7,039 bases of DNA from Porticoccaceae bacterium (lineage in GTDB: Bacteria > Pseudomonadota > Gammaproteobacteria > Pseudomonadales > Porticoccaceae), in assembly GCA_028822945.1 (NCBI GenBank), contig JAPKCN010000099.1, positions 1 through 7,039 on the forward strand. The letters are read 5' to 3'. Under the pieces are notes generated by a model. That model made no database searches, was not told where the DNA came from, and was given only the letters and a program-made list of their open reading frames with translations. Positions 1-6,340 of this stretch are shown here, in pieces. A program made the translations under genes and the position numbers. The stretch's first letter is position 1. Every line of letters starts with the position of its first letter.

Positions 1-49
1 CGTTGCGGATGCGCGTCAACATATCTGAAACTGGATCTTGCATACTCAT
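1..49 (-). CDS. rpsH: 30S ribosomal protein S8, N-terminal end (partial)
   Basis: Only the first 16 codons are present; the gene continues past the left edge. The residues MSMQDPVSDMLTRIRN match the invariant S8 start (E. coli MSMQDPIADMLTRIRN). S8 is a primary binder of the 16S rRNA central domain and, in E. coli, the translational repressor of the spc operon. The ATG at 49 has GAGGAG nine bases upstream, and the gap after rpsN is 19 bases. Its position directly after rpsN is the classical spc order, which predicts rplF and rplR next outside the window. Confidence 0.96.
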   Translation of the reverse strand, partial: MSMQDPVSDMLTRIRN

Positions 50-68
50 AAAATAGCGCTCCTCAACC

Positions 69-374
69 TTACCAACTGGACTTGACTAGTCCAGGAACCT
101 CACCGCGCATTGCTGCCTCGCGCAGTTTGTTTCGACACAAGCCAAACTTCCGGTATACACCGTGGGGCCGGCCCGTAATACGGCAACGATTCTGCTGCCG
201 TACCGGACTCGAGTCTCGCGGCAGTTTTTGTAGCTTAGTCTGCGCTTCCCACCGCTCTTCATCCGACAGATTGACGTTGCCGATCGTTGCTTTCAGCCCG
301 GCGCGTTTTTCGGCAAACTTTGCCACTGTCTTGGCGCGGCGTTTCTCGCGCTCCACCATCGATACTTTTGCCAT
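69..374 (-). CDS. rpsN: 30S ribosomal protein S14 (zinc-independent long form)
   Basis: S14 is a late-assembling protein of the 30S head, packed against S3, S10 and S19. It is 101 residues, the length of the E. coli protein. The C-terminal core is conserved: KLQKLPRDSSPVRQQNRCRITGRPHGVYRKFG, then REAAMRGEVPGLVKSSW. Only two cysteines are present (64 and 80), not the paired CxxC motifs of the short zinc-binding type, so this is the C-minus form usual in gammaproteobacteria. The N-terminal 50 residues are variable (VSMVEREKRRAKTVAKF). The ATG at 374 is nine bases after GGG of a palindrome formed by the end of rplE. rpsH starts 19 bases beyond its TAA. Confidence 0.97.
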   Translation of the reverse strand: MAKVSMVEREKRRAKTVAKFAEKRAGLKATIGNVNLSDEERWEAQTKLQKLPRDSSPVRQQNRCRITGRPHGVYRKFGLCRNKLREAAMRGEVPGLVKSSW

Positions 375-379
375 CTCAA

Positions 380-919
380 TTAACCCTTTAAAGGGAAGTT
401 GAAGGCTCGTAAAAGAGCCCGCCCTTCGTCATCGTTGCGCGCTGTTGTGGTGATAGTGATATCCATACCGCGCAATTTATCAATCTTCTCATAGTCTATC
501 TCAGGAAAAATAATTTGCTCACTAACACCCATCGAGAAATTACCGCGCCCATCAAACTGTTTTGCACTGACACCACGGAAATCTCTAATCCGAGGGATCG
601 CTATACCAACTAGCCGCTCCAAAAACTCATACATCCGCTCACTACGCAAAGTCACTTTGGTACCAATCGGCCACCCCTGTCGAACTTTAAACCCGGCAAT
701 GGACTTGCGCGCATTATTGATTATCGGCTTCTGCCCGGCAATCAAAGTTAAATCGGCGACGGCACTCTCTAGCGCTTTTTTATCGCCAATCGCTTCACCA
801 ACCCCCATATTTAGCGTTATCTTGGTAATCCGCGGGACCTCCATCACATTATCCAACGATAACTCAGATTTTAGCTTTGCCACCAACTCACTTTTGTATA
901 ACTCTTTCAGCCTGGCCAT
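380..919 (-). CDS. rplE: 50S ribosomal protein L5
   Basis: L5 binds 5S rRNA and helps attach it to the central protuberance, contacting P-site tRNA and S13 across the interface. The protein is 179 residues, identical in length to E. coli. The family signature VPRITKITLNMGVGEA is at 28-43. The 5S-contact region follows with AGQKPIINNARKSIAGFKVRQGWPIG, then RIRDFRGVSAKQFDGRGNFSMG, and it ends ALLRAFNFPLKG. The ATG at 919 has AGGG seven bases upstream, just after the rplX stop. In E. coli the spc operon is repressed by S8 binding around the rplX-rplE junction; I cannot identify that element by eye here. rpsN begins five bases after the stop. Confidence 0.98.
   Translation of the reverse strand: MARLKELYKSELVAKLKSELSLDNVMEVPRITKITLNMGVGEAIGDKKALESAVADLTLIAGQKPIINNARKSIAGFKVRQGWPIGTKVTLRSERMYEFLERLVGIAIPRIRDFRGVSAKQFDGRGNFSMGVSEQIIFPEIDYEKIDKLRGMDITITTTARNDDEGRALLRAFNFPLKG
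384..395. repeat. 12-base perfect palindrome CCCTTTAAAGGG at the rplE-rpsN junction
   Basis: The palindrome encodes the last residues of L5 (FPLKG) and its downstream GGG is the best Shine-Dalgarno for rpsN, nine bases before the ATG. In RNA it can fold as a four-pair stem with a UUAA loop that hides the GGG. It could couple rpsN initiation to ribosomes finishing rplE, or it may be chance. Confidence 0.5.
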
Positions 920-936
920 GTTATTTCCCTGTTACC

Positions 937-1257
937 TTAGGAGTCTACGGCTTCGCCGCTAGACTTAAAGACGCGAATCTTCTTCTCATCTTGTATTTTA
1001 AAGCCGACGCGGTCTGCCTTGCTCGTTGCAGCATTAAAAATTGCCACATTCGACATCTGAATAGGCGCCTCTCGCTCTATAATCCCACCGACCACTCCAG
1101 CTTGTGGATTAGGCTTCTGGTGTTTCTTAATCATCTGCACACCGGCGACGATCAAGCGGTTATTCTCTAACACCTTGACGACCTTACCTCGCTTTCCTTT
1201 GTCTTTACCTGCGATGACAATGACCTCATCGTCGCGCTTAATTTTTGACATCGCCAT
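937..1257 (-). CDS. rplX: 50S ribosomal protein L24
   Basis: L24 is one of the two assembly-initiator proteins of the 50S subunit; it binds the 5' end of 23S rRNA and lies near the tunnel exit. The protein is 106 residues (E. coli 104). A KOW motif covers about 8-35 (RDDEVIVIAGKDKGKRGKV), followed by KKHQKP and the conserved IQMSNVAIFNAATSKADRVGF (66-86). The C-terminal SSGEAVDS is variable. Two starts are possible, ATG at 1257 or ATG at 1251 (M3); I chose 1257 because AGAGGAT lies six bases before it. The gap after rplN is 14 bases. The TAA stop is part of the rplE initiation region. Confidence 0.96.
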   Translation of the reverse strand: MAMSKIKRDDEVIVIAGKDKGKRGKVVKVLENNRLIVAGVQMIKKHQKPNPQAGVVGGIIEREAPIQMSNVAIFNAATSKADRVGFKIQDEKKIRVFKSSGEAVDS

Positions 1258-1271
1258 TTAACTATCCTCTC

Positions 1272-1640
1272 CTATAGCACTTCTGGGGCTAGCGAAATAA
1301 TACGCATAAACCGCTCTGTTCGGAGCTCGCGGGTCACTGGCCCAAAAATACGAGTCCCCACTGGCGCCATACTGGCGTTTAATAACACCGCCGCGTTGTC
1401 ATCGAATTTGATCAGACTTCCATCTTGGCGACGAACGCCCTTTTTGGTACGAACTACAACAGCACTCATTACCTGGCCCTTTTTGACCTTACCGCGAGGA
1501 ATCGCCTCTTTAACCGTTACTTTGATGATATCACCGACCCCCGCATACCGCCGATGCGACCCACCTAGTACCTTGATGCACATCACTCTGCGCGCACCAC
1601 TGTTGTCTGCCACGTCGAGATAACTTTCTGTTTGAATCAT
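1272..1640 (-). CDS. rplN: 50S ribosomal protein L14
   Basis: L14 is at the subunit interface, where it forms bridge B8 with 16S rRNA and is the binding site of the silencing factor RsfS. The protein is 122 residues (E. coli 123), with the one-residue difference near position 89-93. It begins MIQTESYLDVADNSGARRVMCIKVLGGSHRRYAGVGD; the family signature AVVVRTKKGVRRQDGSLIKFDDNAAVLL spans about 60-87, and it ends FMRIISLAPEVL as in E. coli. The ATG at 1640 has AGGG seven bases upstream. In E. coli rplN is the first gene of the separate spc operon. Here the gap to rpsQ is only 36 bases, so it is probably co-transcribed with the S10 genes. Confidence 0.98.
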   Translation of the reverse strand: MIQTESYLDVADNSGARRVMCIKVLGGSHRRYAGVGDIIKVTVKEAIPRGKVKKGQVMSAVVVRTKKGVRRQDGSLIKFDDNAAVLLNASMAPVGTRIFGPVTRELRTERFMRIISLAPEVL

Positions 1641-1676
1641 TTTATTACCCTGTACCTTAAGTGAACTGCAGCGTGC

Positions 1677-1940
1677 TTATGCAGTTGCTCGCTCATCCAC
1701 GTTTACCAACACCCAAGATTTGTACTTGGAAATTGGTCGACACTCCGAAATAGTCACCAAGTCTCCAATTTGAGCATCGTTGGTCTCGTCGTGCGCCTTA
1801 ATCTTCGACGACTTGGTCAAAATCTTGCCATATACTGGGTGCTTAACACGACGTTCGATCATAACGGTGATGGTTTTGTCCATCTTATCGCTGGTGATTC
1901 GCCCAGTCAGCGTACGCGTATTAATTTTCTTATCGGACAT
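1677..1940 (-). CDS. rpsQ: 30S ribosomal protein S17
   Basis: S17 is a primary 16S rRNA-binding protein of the 30S body with an OB fold. The predicted protein is 87 residues (E. coli 84). It has RTLTGRITSDKMDKTITVMIERRVKHPVYGK, then the family signature GDLVTISECRPIS at 59-71. I chose the ATG at 1940 (MSDKKINTRTL) because GGAGAG lies five bases upstream and the start resembles MTDKIRTL of E. coli. A GTG at 1946 would add two residues and overlap the rpmC stop by four bases, but the same Shine-Dalgarno would then be adjacent to the start, too close to work. It is the last gene of the classical S10 operon; rplN follows 36 bases later. Confidence 0.94.
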   Translation of the reverse strand: MSDKKINTRTLTGRITSDKMDKTITVMIERRVKHPVYGKILTKSSKIKAHDETNDAQIGDLVTISECRPISKYKSWVLVNVDERATA

Positions 1941-1942
1941 TT

Positions 1943-2134
1943 TCACTCTCCAGCTTTCTGGTTCAGCACGGTTCTAATCTTCGCTGCATTCCGGCGCGCC
2001 AGCTTGACCAAATGAGTCTCAGTCAATTGTCCAGTCGCCAACTGCATCCTCAGCTTAAACTGCTGTTTGAGTTCAGCACTCAATGATTGATTCAATTCAT
2101 CAATGGACTTTTCGAGCAATTCACTAGCTTTCAT
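1943..2134 (-). CDS. rpmC: 50S ribosomal protein L29
   Basis: L29 is a small helical protein at the tunnel exit next to L23 and helps form the trigger factor and SRP docking platform. The protein is 63 residues, the usual family size. It starts MKASELLEKSIDELNQSL, and the family signature KLARRNAAKIRTVL is at 44-57 in the second helix. I chose the ATG at 2134, which follows the rplP stop by two bases; a weak GGTGAT six bases upstream lies inside the end of rplP, so coupling to rplP is likely. The frame stays open further upstream to a TTG at 2275, but that extension is rplP sequence read in another frame. The TGA stop is followed two bases later by rpsQ. Confidence 0.95.
   Translation of the reverse strand: MKASELLEKSIDELNQSLSAELKQQFKLRMQLATGQLTETHLVKLARRNAAKIRTVLNQKAGE
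1946..1951 (-). promoter_or_regulatory. Ribosome binding site deciding the rpsQ start
   Basis: GGAGAG (1951-1946, minus strand) lies inside the last codons of rpmC, five bases before ATG at 1940. It overlaps the alternative GTG at 1946, which argues for the ATG. Confidence 0.75.
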
Positions 2135-2136
2135 AT

Positions 2137-2550
2137 TCACATCACCGAACGTTTTACAAATGTTGTCGCAATCGGCAGTTTTGCTGCCGCTAGAGCGAAC
2201 GCTTCGCGCGCCAACTCCTCGTTGACGCCCTCCATTTCGTAGAGCACACGACCGGGTTGTACCAGCGCGACCCAATATTCCACATTACCTTTCCCCTTAC
2301 CCATGCGCACTTCGAGTGGCTTTTGGGTGATTGGCTTGTCTGGGAATACCCGAATCCAAATCTTACCGCCACGTTTGATGTGCCGTGATATAGCGCGACG
2401 TGCGGCTTCTATCTGGCGCGCCGTTAAACGACCACGGCCGGTCGCCTTCAAGCCAAATTCGCCAAAGCTAACTTTGCTACCACGCAATGCTAACCCGCGG
2501 TTGCGGCCCTTGTGCATCTTGCGAAATTTTGTACGTTTTGGTTGCAACAT
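2137..2550 (-). CDS. rplP: 50S ribosomal protein L16
   Basis: L16 helps shape the A-site tRNA elbow contact and is a late assembly protein. The protein is 137 residues (E. coli 136), with one extra residue near position 22-25 (ALRGSKVSFG). It opens MLQPKRTKFRKMHKGRNRG and contains both family signatures: KIWIRVFPDKPITQK (63-77) and RMGKGKGNVEYW (82-93). Arg82 corresponds to E. coli Arg81, the residue hydroxylated by the oxygenase YcfD/RoxA; whether that enzyme exists here cannot be seen. The ATG at 2550 has AAGGG nine bases upstream. Its TGA stop is only two bases before rpmC, suggesting coupled translation. Confidence 0.98.
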   Translation of the reverse strand: MLQPKRTKFRKMHKGRNRGLALRGSKVSFGEFGLKATGRGRLTARQIEAARRAISRHIKRGGKIWIRVFPDKPITQKPLEVRMGKGKGNVEYWVALVQPGRVLYEMEGVNEELAREAFALAAAKLPIATTFVKRSVM

Positions 2551-2569
2551 GTCCCGCTACCCTTCTGCC

Positions 2570-3247
2570 TTATTTCCTGTTACTTTTATCTTTGCCGACC
2601 GGCTGTTCCTGCTGCTCACCGCCCAGAACTTCACCCTTAAATATCCATACCTTGACACCAATGACGCCGTAGGTTGTATTACCCTCGGCAGCCGCGTAAT
2701 CGATGTCTGCTCTCAGTGTATGCAACGGCACTCGACCTTCTCTATACCACTCCGACCGCGCAATCTCAGCACCGCCGAGCCGGCCTCCGACCTGAATCTT
2801 GACTCCCAGTGCCCCGCCTCGCATGGCATTCTGTACCGCGCGTTTCATTGCCCGCCGAAACATCACTCGACGCTCAAGTTGCTGCGCGACATTCTGCGCA
2901 GTCAAAGACGCATCTAGATCTGGCTTCCGAATCTCCTCGATATTGATGTGCACTGCACAATTCATCTGCTTAGCAACCTCGCGCCGCAGACGCTCAACGT
3001 CTTCGCCTTTTTTGCCGATCACGATCCCCGGACGTGCAGTGTGGATGGTTATCCGCGCACTATCCGATGGACGCTCTATATCAACGCGACTAATAGATGC
3101 ATGAGCGAGACGCTGGCGTATAAAGTCTCGCACCGTGAGATCTTGATACAGTTTCTCGGCGTAGTCTTTATTGCCTGCATACCATGTGGAGCTGTGCTTT
3201 TTAACAATGCCCAGACGTATGCCTATTGGATGTACTTTTTGGCCCAT
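2570..3247 (-). CDS. rpsC: 30S ribosomal protein S3
   Basis: S3 lies at the mRNA entry channel of the 30S head and helps unwind structured mRNA. The protein is 225 residues (E. coli 233); the difference is in the variable C-terminal tail. The N-terminal GQKVHPIGIRLGI is canonical. The type II KH domain holds the GKKG loop at 78-81 within RPGIVIGKKGEDVERLR. Arg131, Arg132 and Lys135 in MFRRAMKR match the E. coli residues tied to mRNA helicase activity. The C-terminal domain includes GGRLGGAEIARSEWYREGRVPLHTLRADIDY. The ATG at 3247 has GGGAG eight bases upstream. It lies 24 bases after rplV and 19 before rplP. Confidence 0.98.
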   Translation of the reverse strand: MGQKVHPIGIRLGIVKKHSSTWYAGNKDYAEKLYQDLTVRDFIRQRLAHASISRVDIERPSDSARITIHTARPGIVIGKKGEDVERLRREVAKQMNCAVHINIEEIRKPDLDASLTAQNVAQQLERRVMFRRAMKRAVQNAMRGGALGVKIQVGGRLGGAEIARSEWYREGRVPLHTLRADIDYAAAEGNTTYGVIGVKVWIFKGEVLGGEQQEQPVGKDKSNRK

Positions 3248-3271
3248 TGAATGGTCTCCCGAACCTCTGCT

Positions 3272-3604
3272 CTACTTCTCAGCAACTTTAACGGTAATAT
3301 GGCAACTGCGCTTCAAAATACGATCAGCGCGCCCTTTAGCTCTTGGTTTGATGCGTTTCATGGTCACACCTTCATCAACAAATACAGATGTCACGTGCAA
3401 TTCATCGACGTCAGCACCGGCATTATGCTCGGCATTGGCTATCGCCGACTCAAGGACTTTCTTCATAATGTCAGCGCCCTTTCTACCACTAAATTGAAGA
3501 ATATCCAATGCTTCTTCGACCGGCTTACCGCGCACTTGGTCCGCAACCAGACGCACTTTTTGCGCTGATATTTTGGCCCCTTTTAAAACTGCTGCTACTT
3601 CCAC
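3272..3604 (-). CDS. rplV: 50S ribosomal protein L22
   Basis: L22 binds early in 50S assembly and its long beta hairpin forms the tunnel constriction with L4. The protein is 110 residues, the same length as E. coli. The core has SAQKVRLVADQVRGKPVEEALDIL, then KKVLESAIANAEHN. The beta-hairpin tip is MKRIKPRAKGRADRI (82-96); Met82-Lys83-Arg84 is the tripeptide whose deletion gives erythromycin resistance in E. coli, and it is intact. The start is GTG (3604) with AGGGG nine bases upstream; this reproduces the family length, and I see no nearby ATG that would. The first residues (MEVAAVLKGAKI) diverge from E. coli METIAKHRHARS, as is common at this end. Confidence 0.96.
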   Translation of the reverse strand: MEVAAVLKGAKISAQKVRLVADQVRGKPVEEALDILQFSGRKGADIMKKVLESAIANAEHNAGADVDELHVTSVFVDEGVTMKRIKPRAKGRADRILKRSCHITVKVAEK

Positions 3605-3613
3605 CGTAGTAAT

Positions 3614-3618
3614 CCCCT
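3614..3618 (-). promoter_or_regulatory. Ribosome binding site for the GTG start of rplV
   Basis: AGGGG (3618-3614, minus strand) is nine bases before GTG at 3604. It supports the unusual start codon and places translation initiation inside the 31-base gap after rpsS. Confidence 0.75.
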
Positions 3619-3635
3619 GTCAACCGTCACTGCGC

Positions 3636-3911
3636 TTAGCGCTTGGATTTTCTGTCTGCCGCGTGCCCTCTGTAGGTACGCGTCGGCGAAAACTCACCTA
3701 ATTTATGACCCACCATTTCTTCATTGATAAGCACCGGAATATGCTGCCTACCATTATGAATGGCTATTGTCAACCCTACCATGTCAGGCAATATCATCGA
3801 GCGGCGCGACCAAGTCTTAATTGGTCTCCGATCTTTTGCAGCGACTGCCGCATCAACCTTCTTAACCAAATGAAGGTCTACAAATGGTCCTTTCTTCAGT
3901 GAGCGTGGCAC
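3636..3911 (-). CDS. rpsS: 30S ribosomal protein S19
   Basis: S19 is in the 30S head, forms a heterodimer with S13 and contacts the A-site finger bridge and tRNA. The protein is 91 residues (E. coli 92). The canonical start PRSLKKGPFVDLHL is intact, and the signature IHNGRQHIPVLINEEMVGHKLGEF is at 51-74, followed by TRTYRGHAADRK. The start codon is GTG (3911), chosen because the next residues match the family start exactly and AGAGGAG lies seven bases upstream. It lies 37 bases after rplB and 31 before rplV, which also starts with GTG. The protein itself is ordinary; the weak start codon may tune its translation. Confidence 0.97.
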   Translation of the reverse strand: MPRSLKKGPFVDLHLVKKVDAAVAAKDRRPIKTWSRRSMILPDMVGLTIAIHNGRQHIPVLINEEMVGHKLGEFSPTRTYRGHAADRKSKR

Positions 3912-3918
3912 CCTGGCA

Positions 3919-3925
3919 CTCCTCT
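3919..3925 (-). promoter_or_regulatory. Strong ribosome binding site for the GTG start of rpsS
   Basis: AGAGGAG (3925-3919 on the minus strand) stands seven bases before the GTG at 3911. It supports GTG initiation of S19 at the conserved family start, where no ATG is available. Confidence 0.85.
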
Positions 3926-3948
3926 TCTAATGTCTCACGAACCGACGT

Positions 3949-4770
3949 CTATTTGCGACGACGGAGTATGTATTTATCTGTACGCTTATTCTTACGCGTC
4001 TTGTATCCCTTAGTTGGCATACCCCAAGGCGATACTGGATGGCGACCGCCCGAAGTGCGACCTTCACCACCACCATGCGGGTGATCTACCGGATTCATAG
4101 CGACGCCGCGTACTGTTGGCCGAACACCGCGCCAGCGTGCAGCACCCGCTTTGCCAAGAGAGCGCAAACTGTGCTCACTGTTCGAGACCTCACCGAGCGT
4201 CGCGCGACAGTCGGATAACACTTTGCGCATTTCGCCACTGCGCAAACGGAGCGTTGCATAGGTTCCCTCGCGGGCCACCAACTGCACTGATGCAGCAGCG
4301 CTACGAGCGATTTGCGCTCCCTTACCGGGCTTCATTTCAACACAGTGAATCACTGAGCCTACCGGAATATTGCGGATCGGTAAGGTATTGCCCACTTTAA
4401 TTGGGGAATCGGCCCCAGACATTAAACGATCGCCGGCACTAATCCCCTTTGGGGCAATTATGTAACGGCGCTCGCCGTCGGCATAACAGACCAAAGCAAT
4501 GTTGGCACTGCGGTTGGGATCATATTCAAGTCGTTCAACCAATGCAGGAATACCGTCTTTGTTGCGTTTGAAATCAATTATTCTGTAATGTTGCTTGTGC
4601 CCACCGCCGACGTGGCGAGTAGTAATCCGACCACTAGAATTACGCCCACCCGAGCGCTTCTTCGGGGCCAGCAGTGGCTTGTGCGGCTCACCCTTGTGCA
4701 ATTCAGGGTTAACTACGCTGACTACAAAGCGGCGCCCTGGAGACGTTGGCTTCCTCTTGATGACTGGCAT
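3949..4770 (-). CDS. rplB: 50S ribosomal protein L2
   Basis: L2 is among the most conserved large-subunit proteins; it is needed for subunit association, tRNA binding and peptidyl transfer. It is 273 residues, equal to E. coli. The N-terminal part contains GGRNSSGRITTRHVGGGHKQHYR (41-63), then the RNA-binding domain with DFKRNKDGIPA and EYDPNRSANIAL. The C-terminal part has GEMRKV, GKAGAARWRGVRPTVRG and the signature MNPVDHPHGGGEGR (225-238). His230 counted from Met is the residue known as His229 in E. coli. The tail is strongly basic (KTRKNKRTDKYILRRRK). The ATG at 4770 has AAGGGG six bases upstream, overlapping the rplW stop, and rplW ends ten bases before. Nothing unusual is seen. Confidence 0.98.
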   Translation of the reverse strand: MPVIKRKPTSPGRRFVVSVVNPELHKGEPHKPLLAPKKRSGGRNSSGRITTRHVGGGHKQHYRIIDFKRNKDGIPALVERLEYDPNRSANIALVCYADGERRYIIAPKGISAGDRLMSGADSPIKVGNTLPIRNIPVGSVIHCVEMKPGKGAQIARSAAASVQLVAREGTYATLRLRSGEMRKVLSDCRATLGEVSNSEHSLRSLGKAGAARWRGVRPTVRGVAMNPVDHPHGGGEGRTSGGRHPVSPWGMPTKGYKTRKNKRTDKYILRRRK

Positions 4771-4780
4771 TACGTACCCC

Positions 4781-5077
4781 TTAGTCCACTACAGCGAAAT
4801 CAATGTCGCTGCCGGTAGCGAGGCGTACATAGGCTTTCTTCCAATCGCTACGCTTACCTACGCCGTTCTTCGTTCGTCGAGTCTTACCTTTGACGGTAAG
4901 TACGCGAACGTCTTCGACTACAACTTCAAACAGCTTTTCTACCGCTTTCTTAATTTCGAGCTTATTAGCGTCACGAGCAACCTTGAGCACTACCTGGTTA
5001 GTATCGCCACCAGTGGTAGCCGATTTCTCTGTAACGTGCGGTCCTAAAATTACTTTAAAGATTCTTTCTTCATTCAT
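4781..5077 (-). CDS. rplW: 50S ribosomal protein L23
   Basis: L23 sits at the tunnel exit and is the docking site for trigger factor and the signal recognition particle. The protein is 98 residues (E. coli 100). The N-terminal PHVTEK region is at 13-18; Glu17 corresponds to E. coli Glu18, which contacts trigger factor. The family signature RSDWKKAYVRL is at 76-86, and the basic loop KGKTRRTKNGVGKR before it enters the ribosome. Its ATG overlaps the rplD TGA as ATGA (5077-5074), with no good Shine-Dalgarno at usual spacing, so translation is probably coupled to rplD. The C-terminus (DIDFAVVD) diverges from E. coli but ends at about the same place. Confidence 0.96.
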   Translation of the reverse strand: MNEERIFKVILGPHVTEKSATTGGDTNQVVLKVARDANKLEIKKAVEKLFEVVVEDVRVLTVKGKTRRTKNGVGKRSDWKKAYVRLATGSDIDFAVVD

Positions 5078-5688
5078 GCGAGAATCTCCTCAAACTTTTT
5101 CAGCGCAGCCACAGTCACTACGACCACTGCTGAATTAATCAAGCTGACCGGATCCACCCCAGCAGCATCACATACGTCGACGCGGTGCAGATTACGCGAC
5201 GCCAAGTAAAGATTCTCGTCAACTTCTTCAGTAACAATCAAAGCCTCTTTAAGGTTGTACTCAAACAATTTACCGACCAATGCTTTTGTCTTTGGTGAGT
5301 CGACAGAAAAGTCCGAGACAACCTTTAAGCGCTCTTGTCGAGCTAGCTCTGATAGTATCGATCGCATGGCGGCTCGATACATCTTCTTATTTAGTTTCTG
5401 GCTGTGGTCCTGCGGTTGCGCTGCGAAAGTTACCCCGCCAGAACGCCAAATAGGACTGCGAATCGTACCAGCTCGTGCGCGACCTGTACCTTTTTGGCGA
5501 AACGGCTTCTTGCCACCGCCAGATACAGCCGAGCGATTTTTTTGAGCCCTAGTACCCTGCCGAGCACCCGCCAAGAATGCCACGACGGTTTGATGCACTA
5601 AATCTTGATTAAACTCCTTTCCAAATGCATCATCGGACACTTCGATTGTTCCGCTGTTGCCTTGGGGTGTCGCTATTGCTAATTCCAT
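5074..5688 (-). CDS. rplD: 50S ribosomal protein L4
   Basis: L4 lines the narrow part of the peptide exit tunnel with an extended loop. In E. coli and related gammaproteobacteria it also represses its own operon by attenuation and translational control at the S10 leader. The protein is 204 residues (E. coli 201). The tunnel loop KKPFRQKGTGRARAG is at 60-74, followed by SPIWRSGGVTFAAQPQDHSQK. Lys66 in RQKG matches E. coli Lys63, a site of macrolide-resistance change. The C-terminal domain carries LIVTEEVDENLYLASRNLHRVDV. The ATG at 5688 has AAGGAG overlapping the rplC stop. The 3' end overlaps rplW by four bases. Whether L4 feeds back here is open, because the leader differs from that of E. 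coli. Confidence 0.97.
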   Translation of the reverse strand: MELAIATPQGNSGTIEVSDDAFGKEFNQDLVHQTVVAFLAGARQGTRAQKNRSAVSGGGKKPFRQKGTGRARAGTIRSPIWRSGGVTFAAQPQDHSQKLNKKMYRAAMRSILSELARQERLKVVSDFSVDSPKTKALVGKLFEYNLKEALIVTEEVDENLYLASRNLHRVDVCDAAGVDPVSLINSAVVVVTVAALKKFEEILA

Positions 5689-5699
5689 CGACGCTCTCC

Positions 5700-6335
5700 T
5701 TAACCTTTGACCGCTGGGCGAACAAGCACATCACCGCCCGGGGCGCCTGGGACGGCACCTTTGATCAACAGCAGGTTGCGCGCTGCATCGACTCGGATGA
5801 TTTCTAAATTTTGTGTCGTGACTTGCTCGGCACCCATGTGACCAGCCATCTTCTTGCCTTTAAAGACTCGCCCGGGGGTTTGGTTTTGACCAATAGAACC
5901 TGGAGCCCTGTGTGAGATTGAATTCCCGTGGGTGGCATCTTGCATAGCAAAATTCCATCGCTTCACACCGCCTTGAAAACCTTTACCCTTTGAGGTGCCA
6001 GTAACATCGACAAGTTGTCCAGGGGAAAATCGTTCCACCGTGAGGGCAGTGCCAATTTCAAAGTCCTCACTCACGCCATCAGTTCGAAATTCCCACTGGC
6101 CTCGGCCCGCTTCAATCTTAGCCTTAGCAAATTGACCTGCTTTAGGCTTGCTCACGCGCGATGATTTTTTTGAGCCTGTAGTGACTTGGATAGCTGAATA
6201 GCCGTCAATTTCATCGGATTTTATCTGAGTGACGCGGTTAGGTGTTGCCTCGACCACTGTCACCGGAATGGAAGCTCCATCTTCAGTAAACACACGTGTC
6301 ATGCCGCACTTGCGGCCAACTAGACCTATTCTCAT
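5700..6335 (-). CDS. rplC: 50S ribosomal protein L3
   Basis: L3 is an early assembly protein of the 50S subunit; a long loop reaches toward the peptidyl-transferase centre. The predicted protein is 211 residues (E. coli 209). I chose the ATG at 6335 because it gives the canonical MRIGLVGRKCGMTRVFTEDG start and has GAGAGGAT five bases upstream; a reading frame open further to a TTG at 6389 is rejected. The family region VDVTGTSKGKGFQGGVKRW is at about 109-127, then HGNSISHRAPGSIGQNQTPGRVFKG. Gln152 in NQTPG corresponds to E. coli Gln150, the residue methylated by PrmB; methylation here is inferred from homology. The TAA stop overlaps the rplD Shine-Dalgarno. Confidence 0.97.
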   Translation of the reverse strand: MRIGLVGRKCGMTRVFTEDGASIPVTVVEATPNRVTQIKSDEIDGYSAIQVTTGSKKSSRVSKPKAGQFAKAKIEAGRGQWEFRTDGVSEDFEIGTALTVERFSPGQLVDVTGTSKGKGFQGGVKRWNFAMQDATHGNSISHRAPGSIGQNQTPGRVFKGKKMAGHMGAEQVTTQNLEIIRVDAARNLLLIKGAVPGAPGGDVLVRPAVKG

Positions 6336-6340
6336 TGTAT

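Noticed and set aside
920..960. An S8-binding regulatory element at the rplX-rplE junction, as known in E. coli
   Set aside because: I looked for a helix resembling the 16S rRNA S8 site and found only short weak stems. A structure search with a covariance model would be needed to claim it.
1944..1946. GTG start for rpsQ overlapping the rpmC stop
   Set aside because: The Shine-Dalgarno GGAGAG would abut or overlap this codon; the ATG six bases further has correct spacing.
1943..2275. A 110-residue version of L29 starting inside rplP
   Set aside because: The extension is rplP sequence in another frame; L29 is 63 residues from the ATG at 2134, the normal size.
2303..2917. A 204-codon open frame on the plus strand, antisense to rplP and rpsC
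   Set aside because: It lies entirely opposite two unmistakable ribosomal protein genes, has no recognisable domain, and reads like the complement of constrained coding sequence. No promoter or convincing ribosome binding site was seen.
4595..5047. A 150-codon plus-strand open frame antisense to rplB and rplW
   Set aside because: It is a shadow of the conserved minus-strand genes, without family features of its own.
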